Assembly (NCBI GenBank): GCA_947482665.1
Contig: CANKJK010000003.1
Span: 281,432 to 345,431 of the forward strand
Source of the DNA: Acidobacteriota bacterium
Lineage (GTDB): Bacteria; Acidobacteriota; Vicinamibacteria; Vicinamibacterales; UBA2999
Direction of reading: 5' to 3'
DNA length: 64,000 nt
The translations under genes were made by a program, and so were the position numbers. The first letter of the stretch is position 1. Each line of letters begins with the position of its first letter. Shown piece after piece: positions 45,460-52,597 of the stretch. The notes beneath the pieces are model-generated. The model saw only the letters and a list, made by a program, of their open reading frames with translations, searched no databases and was not told where the DNA came from.

Positions 45460-46499
45460 CGCGGCTCCGCGCGGGAAAGCGAGTGGAGATAGCGCTGCAC
45501 GTACGTGCGGCGACTCATTGGAACACGCTCGAGGCTCAGCGCGTGCTCGTCAGGGGCTGCACCGGACGTGGTGGCGCCAGTCGCCGGCTCGTCACCGGCG
45601 CGCGTCGGGTTCGTACCGCGGGCGCGTCCACCGGCCCGACCCCCGCCGGGCGCCTGAGTCGGACCGCTGCCCTGACCTCCGGCGGTGAGCGCCGTCTCCG
45701 GTGCGTGAGCGCCCGCTCCTGGACTCGTGGATGTGGCCTGTGTGCCCGGTTCGTGCGGCGCTCCAGTGGGTGAACCAGCGCCGGTGGCCGCCGGTGCCGC
45801 CGGCACGGCCGCTGCCGATGTGGGCTCCGGGAGCTGCGGGTTTCGTTGGTCCAGCGTGGCCGGCGCGGGCTGGCGTGCCCCTGAGGAAGACACGCCATCA
45901 GGCGGGGGCTCGGCCGTCCCGGCCTGATTGGGGCGCGAGGCCGTTGGTGCGTTGTTCCCCGGCCGGGCCGAGCGGCCAGCCGGAGTCCCGCCAGGGCCGG
46001 TGGCCGCAGTGCCTGCGAGGCCGGATTCGGCGCGCGGGTGCAGCGCGATCGCGCCCGCGCTGGCGAGGAGGCCGGCGAGCACGAGGACCTGCCCAGAGCG
46101 CGGCAGTGTCCATGGATAGACATCGCCGGGATGCGCGCGTCGCAGTCCGTCGACAGCACGGTCGACGGTATGGACCGCGAACGGATCAGAATCGCCGTGA
46201 AACTGCAGCGCCGTGACGACCGCGGCCTGGAGGCCCAGTCTGTCGTCGAGGACGCGCGCGACCTGTGCCACCTCGGGCCGGCGCATCCACGTCACGAGGG
46301 CTGCACCGGCAGCGACGGCCAGCGCCAGCGGCAGCGTCAGCGCGCGGCGCCCGGGGGCGGGATCGAGCGCCAGCACGCGCGCGAGGTCCACAATGCCCCA
46401 GCTCACGCACGCCACAGGCAGCGTGATGCCCAACTGGGCGGTGAGTGCCGCGCGGGAGCGGAAGCGGTTCAGCGCCGGCAGCAGCGCATGGTCGATCAC
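45456..46499 (-). CDS. membrane protein with long Pro/Ala/Gly/Thr-rich tail
   Basis: GTG at 46499, overlapping the upstream stop (GTGA), gives 347 residues. Two hydrophobic segments are near the N-terminus (AQLGITLPVACVSWGIVDLA and LTLPLALAVAAGAALVTWM) and a third is at about 140-160 (VLVLAGLLASAGAIAL). From about 165 to 320 the sequence is low-complexity, rich in Pro, Ala, Gly, Ser and Thr, and probably disordered. The last 25 residues are charged (RVPMSRRTYVQRYLHSL). No family is recognised. The position immediately before moxR resembles that of uncharacterised Bat-operon membrane proteins in other bacteria. Confidence 0.65.
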   Translation of the reverse strand: MIDHALLPALNRFRSRAALTAQLGITLPVACVSWGIVDLARVLALDPAPGRRALTLPLALAVAAGAALVTWMRRPEVAQVARVLDDRLGLQAAVVTALQFHGDSDPFAVHTVDRAVDGLRRAHPGDVYPWTLPRSGQVLVLAGLLASAGAIALHPRAESGLAGTAATGPGGTPAGRSARPGNNAPTASRPNQAGTAEPPPDGVSSSGARQPAPATLDQRNPQLPEPTSAAAVPAAPAATGAGSPTGAPHEPGTQATSTSPGAGAHAPETALTAGGQGSGPTQAPGGGRAGGRARGTNPTRAGDEPATGATTSGAAPDEHALSLERVPMSRRTYVQRYLHSLSRAEPR

Positions 46500-47158
46500 G
46501 GGACGTCTCCGACGGCGGGCGCGGCGTCGCGATCCGCACGCCGCATCTCGAGTGCGAGGAGCCCTGCTGCGGCCAGTCCGCCGATGAGCGCGGCAGCCTG
46601 CGCCGAGGGCGCCACGCGCCACGCGGACCCGGCGAGCACTCCGAGTACCGCCACGTTCGTGATCCAGGCGGCAACGGGCGAACAGATTCGCCGCTCGAGC
46701 CAGAGTGCCGTCACGACGGATGCACCCGCGAGGCCAAGCCACGCGGTGTCGTCGAACATGACCCGGGTCAACGGTCCGCCAGACATGCGCTGCGCCAGTA
46801 ACGCGACCGGTGTGGCCGTGAGTACCGTCAATGCGGCGGCGGCACAGGCGGCCCCTCCACGGCTGAGCAGCAGCCATGAGGGCCGGGCGCCGGTGAACGC
46901 GGCGAGCCACAGGTGGTCAGCGCGCGACTGCGCGGGCAAGGCGCGCTGCGCGACCCAGGGCAGTACCAGCAGGAGCACGCCACCCTCGATGGCACGAGCC
47001 TGCTCGTAGAACGACCAGGCGTGCCACGTGGGAATGCCGGCGCCATCGCCCCAGCTCGCGACGAAGACCGCCATGGCGGCCGCCGGCAGCGTGCCCGCCC
47101 AGAGCAGCGCGGGTGGCGCCAGTGCCGTATCGAGCGCGAGCCTCAGGAGGCGGCGCAT
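46496..47158 (-). CDS. ABC-2 permease-like membrane protein
   Basis: This 220-residue protein has about six hydrophobic segments (for example LWAGTLPAAAMAVFVASWGD, AIEGGVLLLVLPWVAQRALP and LIGGLAAAGLLALEM). The loop RADHLWLAAFTGARPSWLLLSR resembles part of an ABC-2 type permease. The start overlaps the preceding ABC-ATPase-like gene (TGATG), the usual arrangement for an ATPase/permease pair. Since the partner lacks catalytic residues, true transport is doubtful. No substrate can be suggested. Confidence 0.55.
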   Translation of the reverse strand: MRRLLRLALDTALAPPALLWAGTLPAAAMAVFVASWGDGAGIPTWHAWSFYEQARAIEGGVLLLVLPWVAQRALPAQSRADHLWLAAFTGARPSWLLLSRGGAACAAAALTVLTATPVALLAQRMSGGPLTRVMFDDTAWLGLAGASVVTALWLERRICSPVAAWITNVAVLGVLAGSAWRVAPSAQAAALIGGLAAAGLLALEMRRADRDAAPAVGDVP

Positions 47159-47748
47159 CAGCGGCCCGCCTCGATCGTCAGGTCCACGAGCGGGTCGCGG
47201 GCGTTCACGCCGGTGATGAGGAGCGTGTGACCGCGATGACGCGCCTCGGTGATGAGCGCCCTCCGCCGGGCGTGGTCATCCGCGCCGCCGGTCGCAAACG
47301 GAGTGTGCAGCAACAAGATGGCCGCACCAGACGCGAGCGCGGCGGCGAGGCCGATGGTCTGGCGGGCGGCCTCGTCGAGGGCGTCCACGCGCCGCGTGAG
47401 GTCGAGGTCCGCAATCGCAGGCGTCGCGGCTCTCTGTGCGTCAGAGCCGCGCCGTCCGGCGGAGGCGAGTTCCAGATACTCGCGCACGGTGACGGGGAGC
47501 GCTGGCAGATTCGGGTGAGCGCAGAACGTCTCCCGCCGGCGCGCCGCGGGGTCAGCCGTCACATCGTGCCCGTCCAGCAGGATCTGGCCCGATGACGGAT
47601 TCGCAAGGCCGCCGATCAGTGCCAGCACCGCCAGGCCTGTCGCGTGCGTGGCGCTCACCGCGGCGCAGGCGCCCTGGGTCACGATCGCCGTGAGTTGGTT
47701 CGCGGCAACGCCGGCTGGTCCCCATGTCAGGGCGCGCGTATCGATCAC
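47158..47748 (-). CDS. catalytically degenerate ABC-ATPase-like protein
   Basis: The 196-residue sequence follows the layout of an ABC ATPase, with matching segments GLANPSSGQILLDGHDVTAD, FCAHPNLPALPVTVREYLEL and DALDEAARQTIGLAAALASG. Every active-site element is lost. The Walker A position reads ATHATGLA without a lysine, the signature reads LDEAARQ in place of LSGGQ, Walker B reads LLLHTPF without Asp-Glu, and the H-loop histidine is replaced (LLITGVN). The frame is intact and overlaps both neighbours (GTGA and TGATG), so it is a maintained gene, not an obvious pseudogene. It may be a structural or regulatory pseudo-ATPase for the permease-like partner. Confidence 0.6.
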   Translation of the reverse strand: MIDTRALTWGPAGVAANQLTAIVTQGACAAVSATHATGLAVLALIGGLANPSSGQILLDGHDVTADPAARRRETFCAHPNLPALPVTVREYLELASAGRRGSDAQRAATPAIADLDLTRRVDALDEAARQTIGLAAALASGAAILLLHTPFATGGADDHARRRALITEARHRGHTLLITGVNARDPLVDLTIEAGR

Positions 47749-49049
47749 GGCATCACCGTTCCGAGGTGCACCAGCAGCAGGGATGAGGCATCGGCGAGGC
47801 TCAGGCCGTTGGCGTCAAGAGGCGGACCCGCCGTGTGCCACTGGCACCGCAGTGAATCGCCGGGTCCAGGCGTGCCCTTCAAGAGCAGGGCGGCGGAAGG
47901 GGCAATTGACGTCGCGCCCGCCGCATCAAGCGTTGGCGGCGCGCTGCAGCCGGTCAGGGGCTCCGCTCCGTGGTTCTCGATGGCCACGCCACCAGCGACC
48001 GGTCTGACGACGACGGGTGAGGGTGGACCGGGATATTCCGCCTGCACACGGTAGGTGGCGCCGAACCGCGCGTCGAGGAGTAGAACCGGCAGGCCCTCGG
48101 TGTTGAGGGTATCCGGCGTGGTCGAGGAGAGCCATCCGCCTGGCGCGAGCAGCGTGGCGAGCAGCGGGCCTTCAGTGCCTGCGCGGAGGGCCAGCCGCGA
48201 TTCGGCGATCGTGGCGGCGGTCCCCGTGAAGGCATGAATCGTTGTGTCGTGTCCGGCGCGAAACCGGGGTCCGGTGCGGCCGGCACCAAGTGCTCCGCCT
48301 ACGGCCATGGCGATGGCCGCGGCGTGCACGAGCCCGCGGACGCGCGGGCCGCCTCGTGCGGCGTGCCACGCCATGACCGGCAGGGCCAGCAGCCCCACGA
48401 GCCAAGGCCAGACCGCCACTGCCGGCGCGGAAGCGTGCAGCACTGAGGGATCCGCAGGGAGACCGAATTGCGACTCGCTCTGCCGGCGTCCAGCCCATCG
48501 GGCGATGGCGTCCCGTTGTGCGGCATCGAGCGAGCCGGCCGTGCCGACGCGGACCTCGTCTGCCACATCGTAGGCACGCCAGTCCGATGAGGCCTGGCCG
48601 GCGGTGAGGGTGACCGTGCACGCCACGTCGACGGCGCCGTCCACGCAGGCCACGATGGGCGTGTCGTCCGGGTCCACCATGACGGGCACGGTCAGAGTTG
48701 AGGAGCCGCTGGTCTCGCGGAGCGTGACCGTGGCGCTGCTCCGAGGATCTCCCGTGCGGAGCGTGAGTGAAACAGCTGTCCGGGCGCCCGCGGGTAGATC
48801 GAGTTCTCTCGTGGCTGTCGCGCCGCCCCAGGAGGCGGAGATCGTGCCGGTGACGGGCGCTGTGGATTCGAGGACGATCTCGACGGGCATCCAGCGGCCG
48901 GCCTTCGCATGCGTGGCCAGGCCCGCGTGCGCCGTCAGTGAGGGCCCAGCCAGCACCGGCCCGGCACCGAGCGCGATGAAGCTCGCCGCCAGCGTGAGCC
49001 GGCGGCGGCCGGAGCGGGAGACCCGGGACGTGCGCGCCCGGTGTGACAC
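47745..49049 (-). CDS. exported membrane protein of unknown function in Bat-like operon
   Basis: This 434-residue protein starts at GTG 49049, four bases after the upstream gene. It has a signal peptide (LTLAASFIALGAGPVLA). A beta-rich N-terminal domain follows (AGRWMPVEIVLESTAPVTGT, RTAVSLTLRTGDPRSSATVT). A pair of membrane helices lies at about 216-250 (VWPWLVGLLALPVMAWHAA, LVHAAAIAMAVGGALGAG), and a second extracytoplasmic beta-rich part to the end. No family is recognised. In its location and layout it resembles the BatD-like or periplasmic components of other VWA operons, but that is only positional. Confidence 0.6.
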   Translation of the reverse strand: MSHRARTSRVSRSGRRRLTLAASFIALGAGPVLAGPSLTAHAGLATHAKAGRWMPVEIVLESTAPVTGTISASWGGATATRELDLPAGARTAVSLTLRTGDPRSSATVTLRETSGSSTLTVPVMVDPDDTPIVACVDGAVDVACTVTLTAGQASSDWRAYDVADEVRVGTAGSLDAAQRDAIARWAGRRQSESQFGLPADPSVLHASAPAVAVWPWLVGLLALPVMAWHAARGGPRVRGLVHAAAIAMAVGGALGAGRTGPRFRAGHDTTIHAFTGTAATIAESRLALRAGTEGPLLATLLAPGGWLSSTTPDTLNTEGLPVLLLDARFGATYRVQAEYPGPPSPVVVRPVAGGVAIENHGAEPLTGCSAPPTLDAAGATSIAPSAALLLKGTPGPGDSLRCQWHTAGPPLDANGLSLADASSLLLVHLGTVMP

Positions 49050-49053
49050 GAGG

Positions 49054-50157
49054 TTACTGAAGCAGCGCCTCGATGGCCTGCATCGAGAAGGCCGTCACCA
49101 GGACCTTGTTGGTCTGGAGTTCTGCCGGGTCGGTATTCACCCAGTAGCCTTCGGGCTTCTGGAGCGAGAGCAGTTTCTTGCCGAGCTCCTCGCGCCAGTT
49201 GTGACGCTGGCCCTTCGCGTCGACGATCACCTGCTCACCGTACGCGCTCAGGCCCTTCGCGAACACCATGTAGTAGTAATAGAGCGTCTTCTGGCCGAGG
49301 CCGGGGTTCTCTTCAAGCGTGTAGTGGTTCTTCACCCACTTGAACACACTCTGCACGCGCTGATCGGACTTCTTCACGTTGGCCCACGCGTAGCTCATCA
49401 TCCCCGCGTAGGAACCCGCGCCGTACGACTCGGTCTGTCCTGCCTGGCTGAAGCCAGGGTAATAGACGAAACCGCCGTCGTTGGCCGACCACGGCTGATC
49501 GTTGGTCTCGCTGGCGTTCTGCGTGCGCTGCAGGAACTTCAGCGCCTTCTCCCAGACGGGATCGTTGGCCGCGAGGCCCGAGTCCTTCATGGCCTGGAGG
49601 CTGTATTCGAGGCTGATGATGTCGGCCTTGCCGCCGTCGCTCGCGCCGCCGTAGCCGACGCCGCCGTAGAACTTGTCTGACGGCTTGATGCCCTCGCCTT
49701 CGTCGAGCACGTGTTCGGCCAGGTAGTCGCGGCCCTTGCGGACGAGGGGCTGGTCTCCGGCGCGGCCACCCGCCACCAGCGCCATCACGGACACGGCCGT
49801 CATGTAATGGGGAATGGCCTTCTCGTAGATACCGCCGTCGGGCTTTACCTGCGTCTTGATGAAGTCCAGCGCCTTGGTTGTCGACGTACTGGCCTGGTCG
49901 CGGCCGGCTTTCGGCATCTTGAGCAGCGCGGTCGCTGCGACCCCGGTGATGCCGAGGTTGTCCTCAAAGACGCCCGTCGGTTTTTGCTGGGCCCGCACAT
50001 AAGCCGACGCGCGATCAAGCGCGGTCAGCAGTTGCTGCCGGGTTTCTTTGGACAAACCGGCAGCGGAGGGCTTGGCGGTTTGTGCGGACACGACGGCGGG
50101 GCCGAGGGCCAGCGCCGAGATCAGCACGGTTGAGAGCACGCGTGTCATCAGATTCAT
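49054..50157 (-). CDS. secreted prenyltransferase/squalene-oxidase-repeat (alpha-toroid) protein
   Basis: This 367-residue protein has a signal peptide (VLSTVLISALALGPAVVSAQ). Repeated helical units of the alpha/alpha-toroid kind follow (TGVFEDNLGITGVAATALLK, PDGGIYEKAIPHYMTAVSVM, KFYGGVGYGGASDGGKADII, GAGSYAGMMSYAWANVKKSD). The family includes terpene cyclases and prenyltransferase beta subunits, but no DxDD or zinc-ligand motif is visible, so catalysis is doubtful. GGAGG lies just before the ATG, and a TATACT hexamer about 12 bases upstream may give it an internal promoter. Similar genes sit in VWA/MoxR operons of other phyla. Confidence 0.75.
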   Translation of the reverse strand: MNLMTRVLSTVLISALALGPAVVSAQTAKPSAAGLSKETRQQLLTALDRASAYVRAQQKPTGVFEDNLGITGVAATALLKMPKAGRDQASTSTTKALDFIKTQVKPDGGIYEKAIPHYMTAVSVMALVAGGRAGDQPLVRKGRDYLAEHVLDEGEGIKPSDKFYGGVGYGGASDGGKADIISLEYSLQAMKDSGLAANDPVWEKALKFLQRTQNASETNDQPWSANDGGFVYYPGFSQAGQTESYGAGSYAGMMSYAWANVKKSDQRVQSVFKWVKNHYTLEENPGLGQKTLYYYYMVFAKGLSAYGEQVIVDAKGQRHNWREELGKKLLSLQKPEGYWVNTDPAELQTNKVLVTAFSMQAIEALLQ

Positions 50158-50178
50158 CCTCCGCGAAAGTATAGCGCT

Positions 50179-50865
50179 CTACCGCCGCCGGACCAGCCGG
50201 TCCAGAGCCAGATGGCAGGAGGCCAGCACAGCGGCAACGCCTCCAAAGAGAGCGAAGCTGGCGATCGTCGACGGGTAGTTGAACGACCAATGCGCCACCG
50301 GCGTCAGGCTGTAGAACACATCCATTCGGAGCAGGTCGATGCCGGCCGCGGCCGTGACGGCGACGACCGGATTGATACGCAGCGTCAGATCGATCAGCCA
50401 GGCCGGGACCAGGGGGAGCGCGGGTCCGATCGCGAGTCCGGCGCCCAGCGCGACGGCGGTGAGCAGCAGCGTCGCTCCCGCTGCGTCGAGGGGATTCGAG
50501 CAGAGGCGCTTGGTCCAGGCACGCAGGGCGATGGTCCCGGTGGCCGCCAGCAGCGCCAGCATGTGCGCGGGCAGACAGGTCAGCATTCCTTGGGTGCCGA
50601 TGACTGCCCAGGTCGCCCATGACCCCGCGACGAAGCCAATGGCCGCGGGCACGGCGCGCCGCTCGGGCAGGACGCTGGCGGCCAACACGAGGATGGCCGT
50701 ATTGGCCGCCAGTGCGAGACTGGCCCAGGCGTTGCGGCTCAAGGCTGAGAGCGTCCACCACTGAAGGGAGTGCTCCGGCCCGATGCCGACGGCCAGCGCG
50801 ATGACCATCGGCGCGGCGAAGGCGATCGCGAGGATCCGTCCAAGGGTGAAGGGTGCGTGCCTCAT
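50179..50865 (-). CDS. membrane protein, first gene of the Bat-like operon
   Basis: This 228-residue protein is almost entirely hydrophobic with about six helices (ILAIAFAAPMVIALAVGIGP, LALAANTAILVLAASVLPE, TCLPAHMLALLAATGTIALR, ATLLLTAVALGAGLAIGPAL and a C-terminal pair). It contains no motif I recognise. The start is ATG at 50865. It lies 21 bases upstream of the alpha-toroid gene on the same strand and is divergent from the DsbA-like gene, with an 86-base shared upstream region. Confidence 0.6.
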   Translation of the reverse strand: MRHAPFTLGRILAIAFAAPMVIALAVGIGPEHSLQWWTLSALSRNAWASLALAANTAILVLAASVLPERRAVPAAIGFVAGSWATWAVIGTQGMLTCLPAHMLALLAATGTIALRAWTKRLCSNPLDAAGATLLLTAVALGAGLAIGPALPLVPAWLIDLTLRINPVVAVTAAAGIDLLRMDVFYSLTPVAHWSFNYPSTIASFALFGGVAAVLASCHLALDRLVRRR

Positions 50866-50951
50866 CGGGTCGGTATGCGTCCGTGCGGTACCATAACGTG
50901 TCTGCGGCCCGACCGGGGCTGGTGAGTGACAGCCATGAGAGGATGCGCCTG

Positions 50952-51713
50952 ATGATCAGGATGTCGAACTGTGTGTCGCGCGTGGTTATCGTGTTGCTGA
51001 CGGCGGGGACGCTCTCCGCGCAGACTCCGGCCCAGTTGAAGCATGAACTGGATGCGCTGCGGACTCGTGTGGATGCCCAGCAGAAGGACATCGAGGCCTT
51101 GAAGGCGCAGCGGCCGTCCGGCGCGGCGCTGCCGAGTCTCGAGAGCCTTCAACTCAAAGTCGACAAGTCTCCAATCCGAGGCAACGCTCGCTCCCGGGTC
51201 GTCCTGGTCGAGGTCTCGGACTTTGAGTGCCCCTTCTGTGGTCGGCATGTGAGGCAGACCGCTCCTTTGATCCAGAAGGACTACGTCGACTCCGGAAAAG
51301 TGCGGCACGCGTTCGTCAACTTCCCTCTGGCATCTCATCGGAACGCTTTCAAAGCCGCCGAGGCGGGCTTGTGCGCCAATGATCAGGGGCGGTTCTGGGA
51401 TCTGCACGACCGCATGTTTGCCAATCAGACGCAGTTGGCCGCACCCCTTCTCCCTTCTTTGGCGACAGCCTCCGGTCTCCAGACCGAGCAGTGGCGGGCG
51501 TGCCTGGACAGCAGCCGCAAGCGGGAGCAGATCGAAGCTGATCAAGCCATGGCCAGCCGAGCCGGCGTCTCTGCAACACCGACGTTCTTTGTCGGGATCC
51601 TGGACCCGAAGACCGGTTCGGTGGCCGTCACCGAGCGGATCATTGGAGCCAAGCCCTACGCCGTCTTTCAACGGGCCCTCGATGAGGCCCTGGCCCGCAA
51701 GGACGCGCAATGA
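50952..51713 (+). CDS. secreted DsbA-like thiol-disulfide oxidoreductase
   Basis: ATG at 50952, nine bases after GAGAGG, gives 253 residues; ATG at 50943 is an alternative. A signal peptide (VVIVLLTAGTLSAQ) is followed by a short coiled coil (LKHELDALRTRVDAQQKDIE). A thioredoxin-fold domain then carries the active site CPFC in VEVSDFECPFCGRHVRQT and a cis-proline loop VSATPTFFVG. This is the BdbD/DsbA_4-like type, which oxidises exported proteins. The last four bases overlap the YdjY gene (ATGA). Its position just upstream of a disulfide-rich giant protein suggests that protein as a client, which is an inference. Confidence 0.88.
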   Translation: MIRMSNCVSRVVIVLLTAGTLSAQTPAQLKHELDALRTRVDAQQKDIEALKAQRPSGAALPSLESLQLKVDKSPIRGNARSRVVLVEVSDFECPFCGRHVRQTAPLIQKDYVDSGKVRHAFVNFPLASHRNAFKAAEAGLCANDQGRFWDLHDRMFANQTQLAAPLLPSLATASGLQTEQWRACLDSSRKREQIEADQAMASRAGVSATPTFFVGILDPKTGSVAVTERIIGAKPYAVFQRALDEALARKDAQ

Positions 51714-52459
51714 CCGGCATTACAGCCCGAGCCGTGCTGTGGGCACTGCTCGGGCTGGCCACGTGTGTGCCAGAGCTCCCCGCACAGACTCCGGGGCGTC
51801 CGGCGGCCGAGCAGCCCAGGACGTACGGGGCGTCCCCGCCCCCTTTGAGACCGGCGGCCGTCGAGAAACTGAGCGACGGCAGGCTTCGGGTTGGCGCGGT
51901 GACCGTCAACCTGGCGACCAGAGAGGTCAGCGTGCCCGGCGTGATCAACGCCGTGCCTGTGCTTGAGTTTCTCGTGAATACCAAGGGCGGCTACAAGTCA
52001 TACGAGAGCGCAATTGAAGCCGACGCCAGCGCCATCGATTTCAACCTGGGGCTGATTCTGATCGGCCTCGACCGCGACCACGCCAGGAACCGGCCGCGAT
52101 TTCACTTTGATCCACTGCCGCCCTCGGGTGACCAGGTCGAACTGTGGGTTGCCTGGAAGACACCCGGTGGAGAGCGCCGGGTGAGGGCCGAAGAACTCAT
52201 CTGGGACGAGCGCTCGAAGTCGACTATGCCCCTTGGGACCTGGGTCTATACGGGCTCCCGGTTCGTGGAGCGCACCACCGCCTTTCTGGCGGACGTGGAC
52301 GGTGTGCTGGTCGGTTTTGTCCACACCCCCGCGCCGCTCATTGAGCGGATGGAGCCAGTTCCGGCGTACGGAGCGATTCAGGTGAATCCGACCCTCGGCC
52401 TGATGCCTGGGTCGGCCGTGACCTTCAGCGTGCGCGCGCTCGGCAAGCCGGGCCGTTAG
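51710..52459 (+). CDS. secreted YdjY-domain protein
   Basis: This 249-residue protein has a signal peptide (AVLWALLGLATCVPELPAQT), a proline-rich linker, and a domain resembling YdjY: LRVGAVTVNLATREVSVPGV, LEFLVNTKGGYKSYES and DFNLGLILIGLD, ending with WVYTGSRFVERTTAFLADVD. YdjY-type proteins are found with iron-sulfur or membrane proteins but have no known reaction. It is coupled to the DsbA-like gene upstream. The next gene starts 138 bases downstream after an AT-richer gap that probably contains a promoter, though no clear -35/-10 pair could be fixed. Confidence 0.7.
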   Translation: MTGITARAVLWALLGLATCVPELPAQTPGRPAAEQPRTYGASPPPLRPAAVEKLSDGRLRVGAVTVNLATREVSVPGVINAVPVLEFLVNTKGGYKSYESAIEADASAIDFNLGLILIGLDRDHARNRPRFHFDPLPPSGDQVELWVAWKTPGGERRVRAEELIWDERSKSTMPLGTWVYTGSRFVERTTAFLADVDGVLVGFVHTPAPLIERMEPVPAYGAIQVNPTLGLMPGSAVTFSVRALGKPGR

Positions 52460-52597
52460 GCCTCTGATATTTCTCTCTGATTTATGCCAGCCGCCGACAA
52501 ATCCCGTCTCTGGATTGCATTATTGTAATTCTCATACGAATCGGTCTTGATCTCATGGTCGGTATGGAGTCCAATGATCCCACCGGAGAGACTTGAG

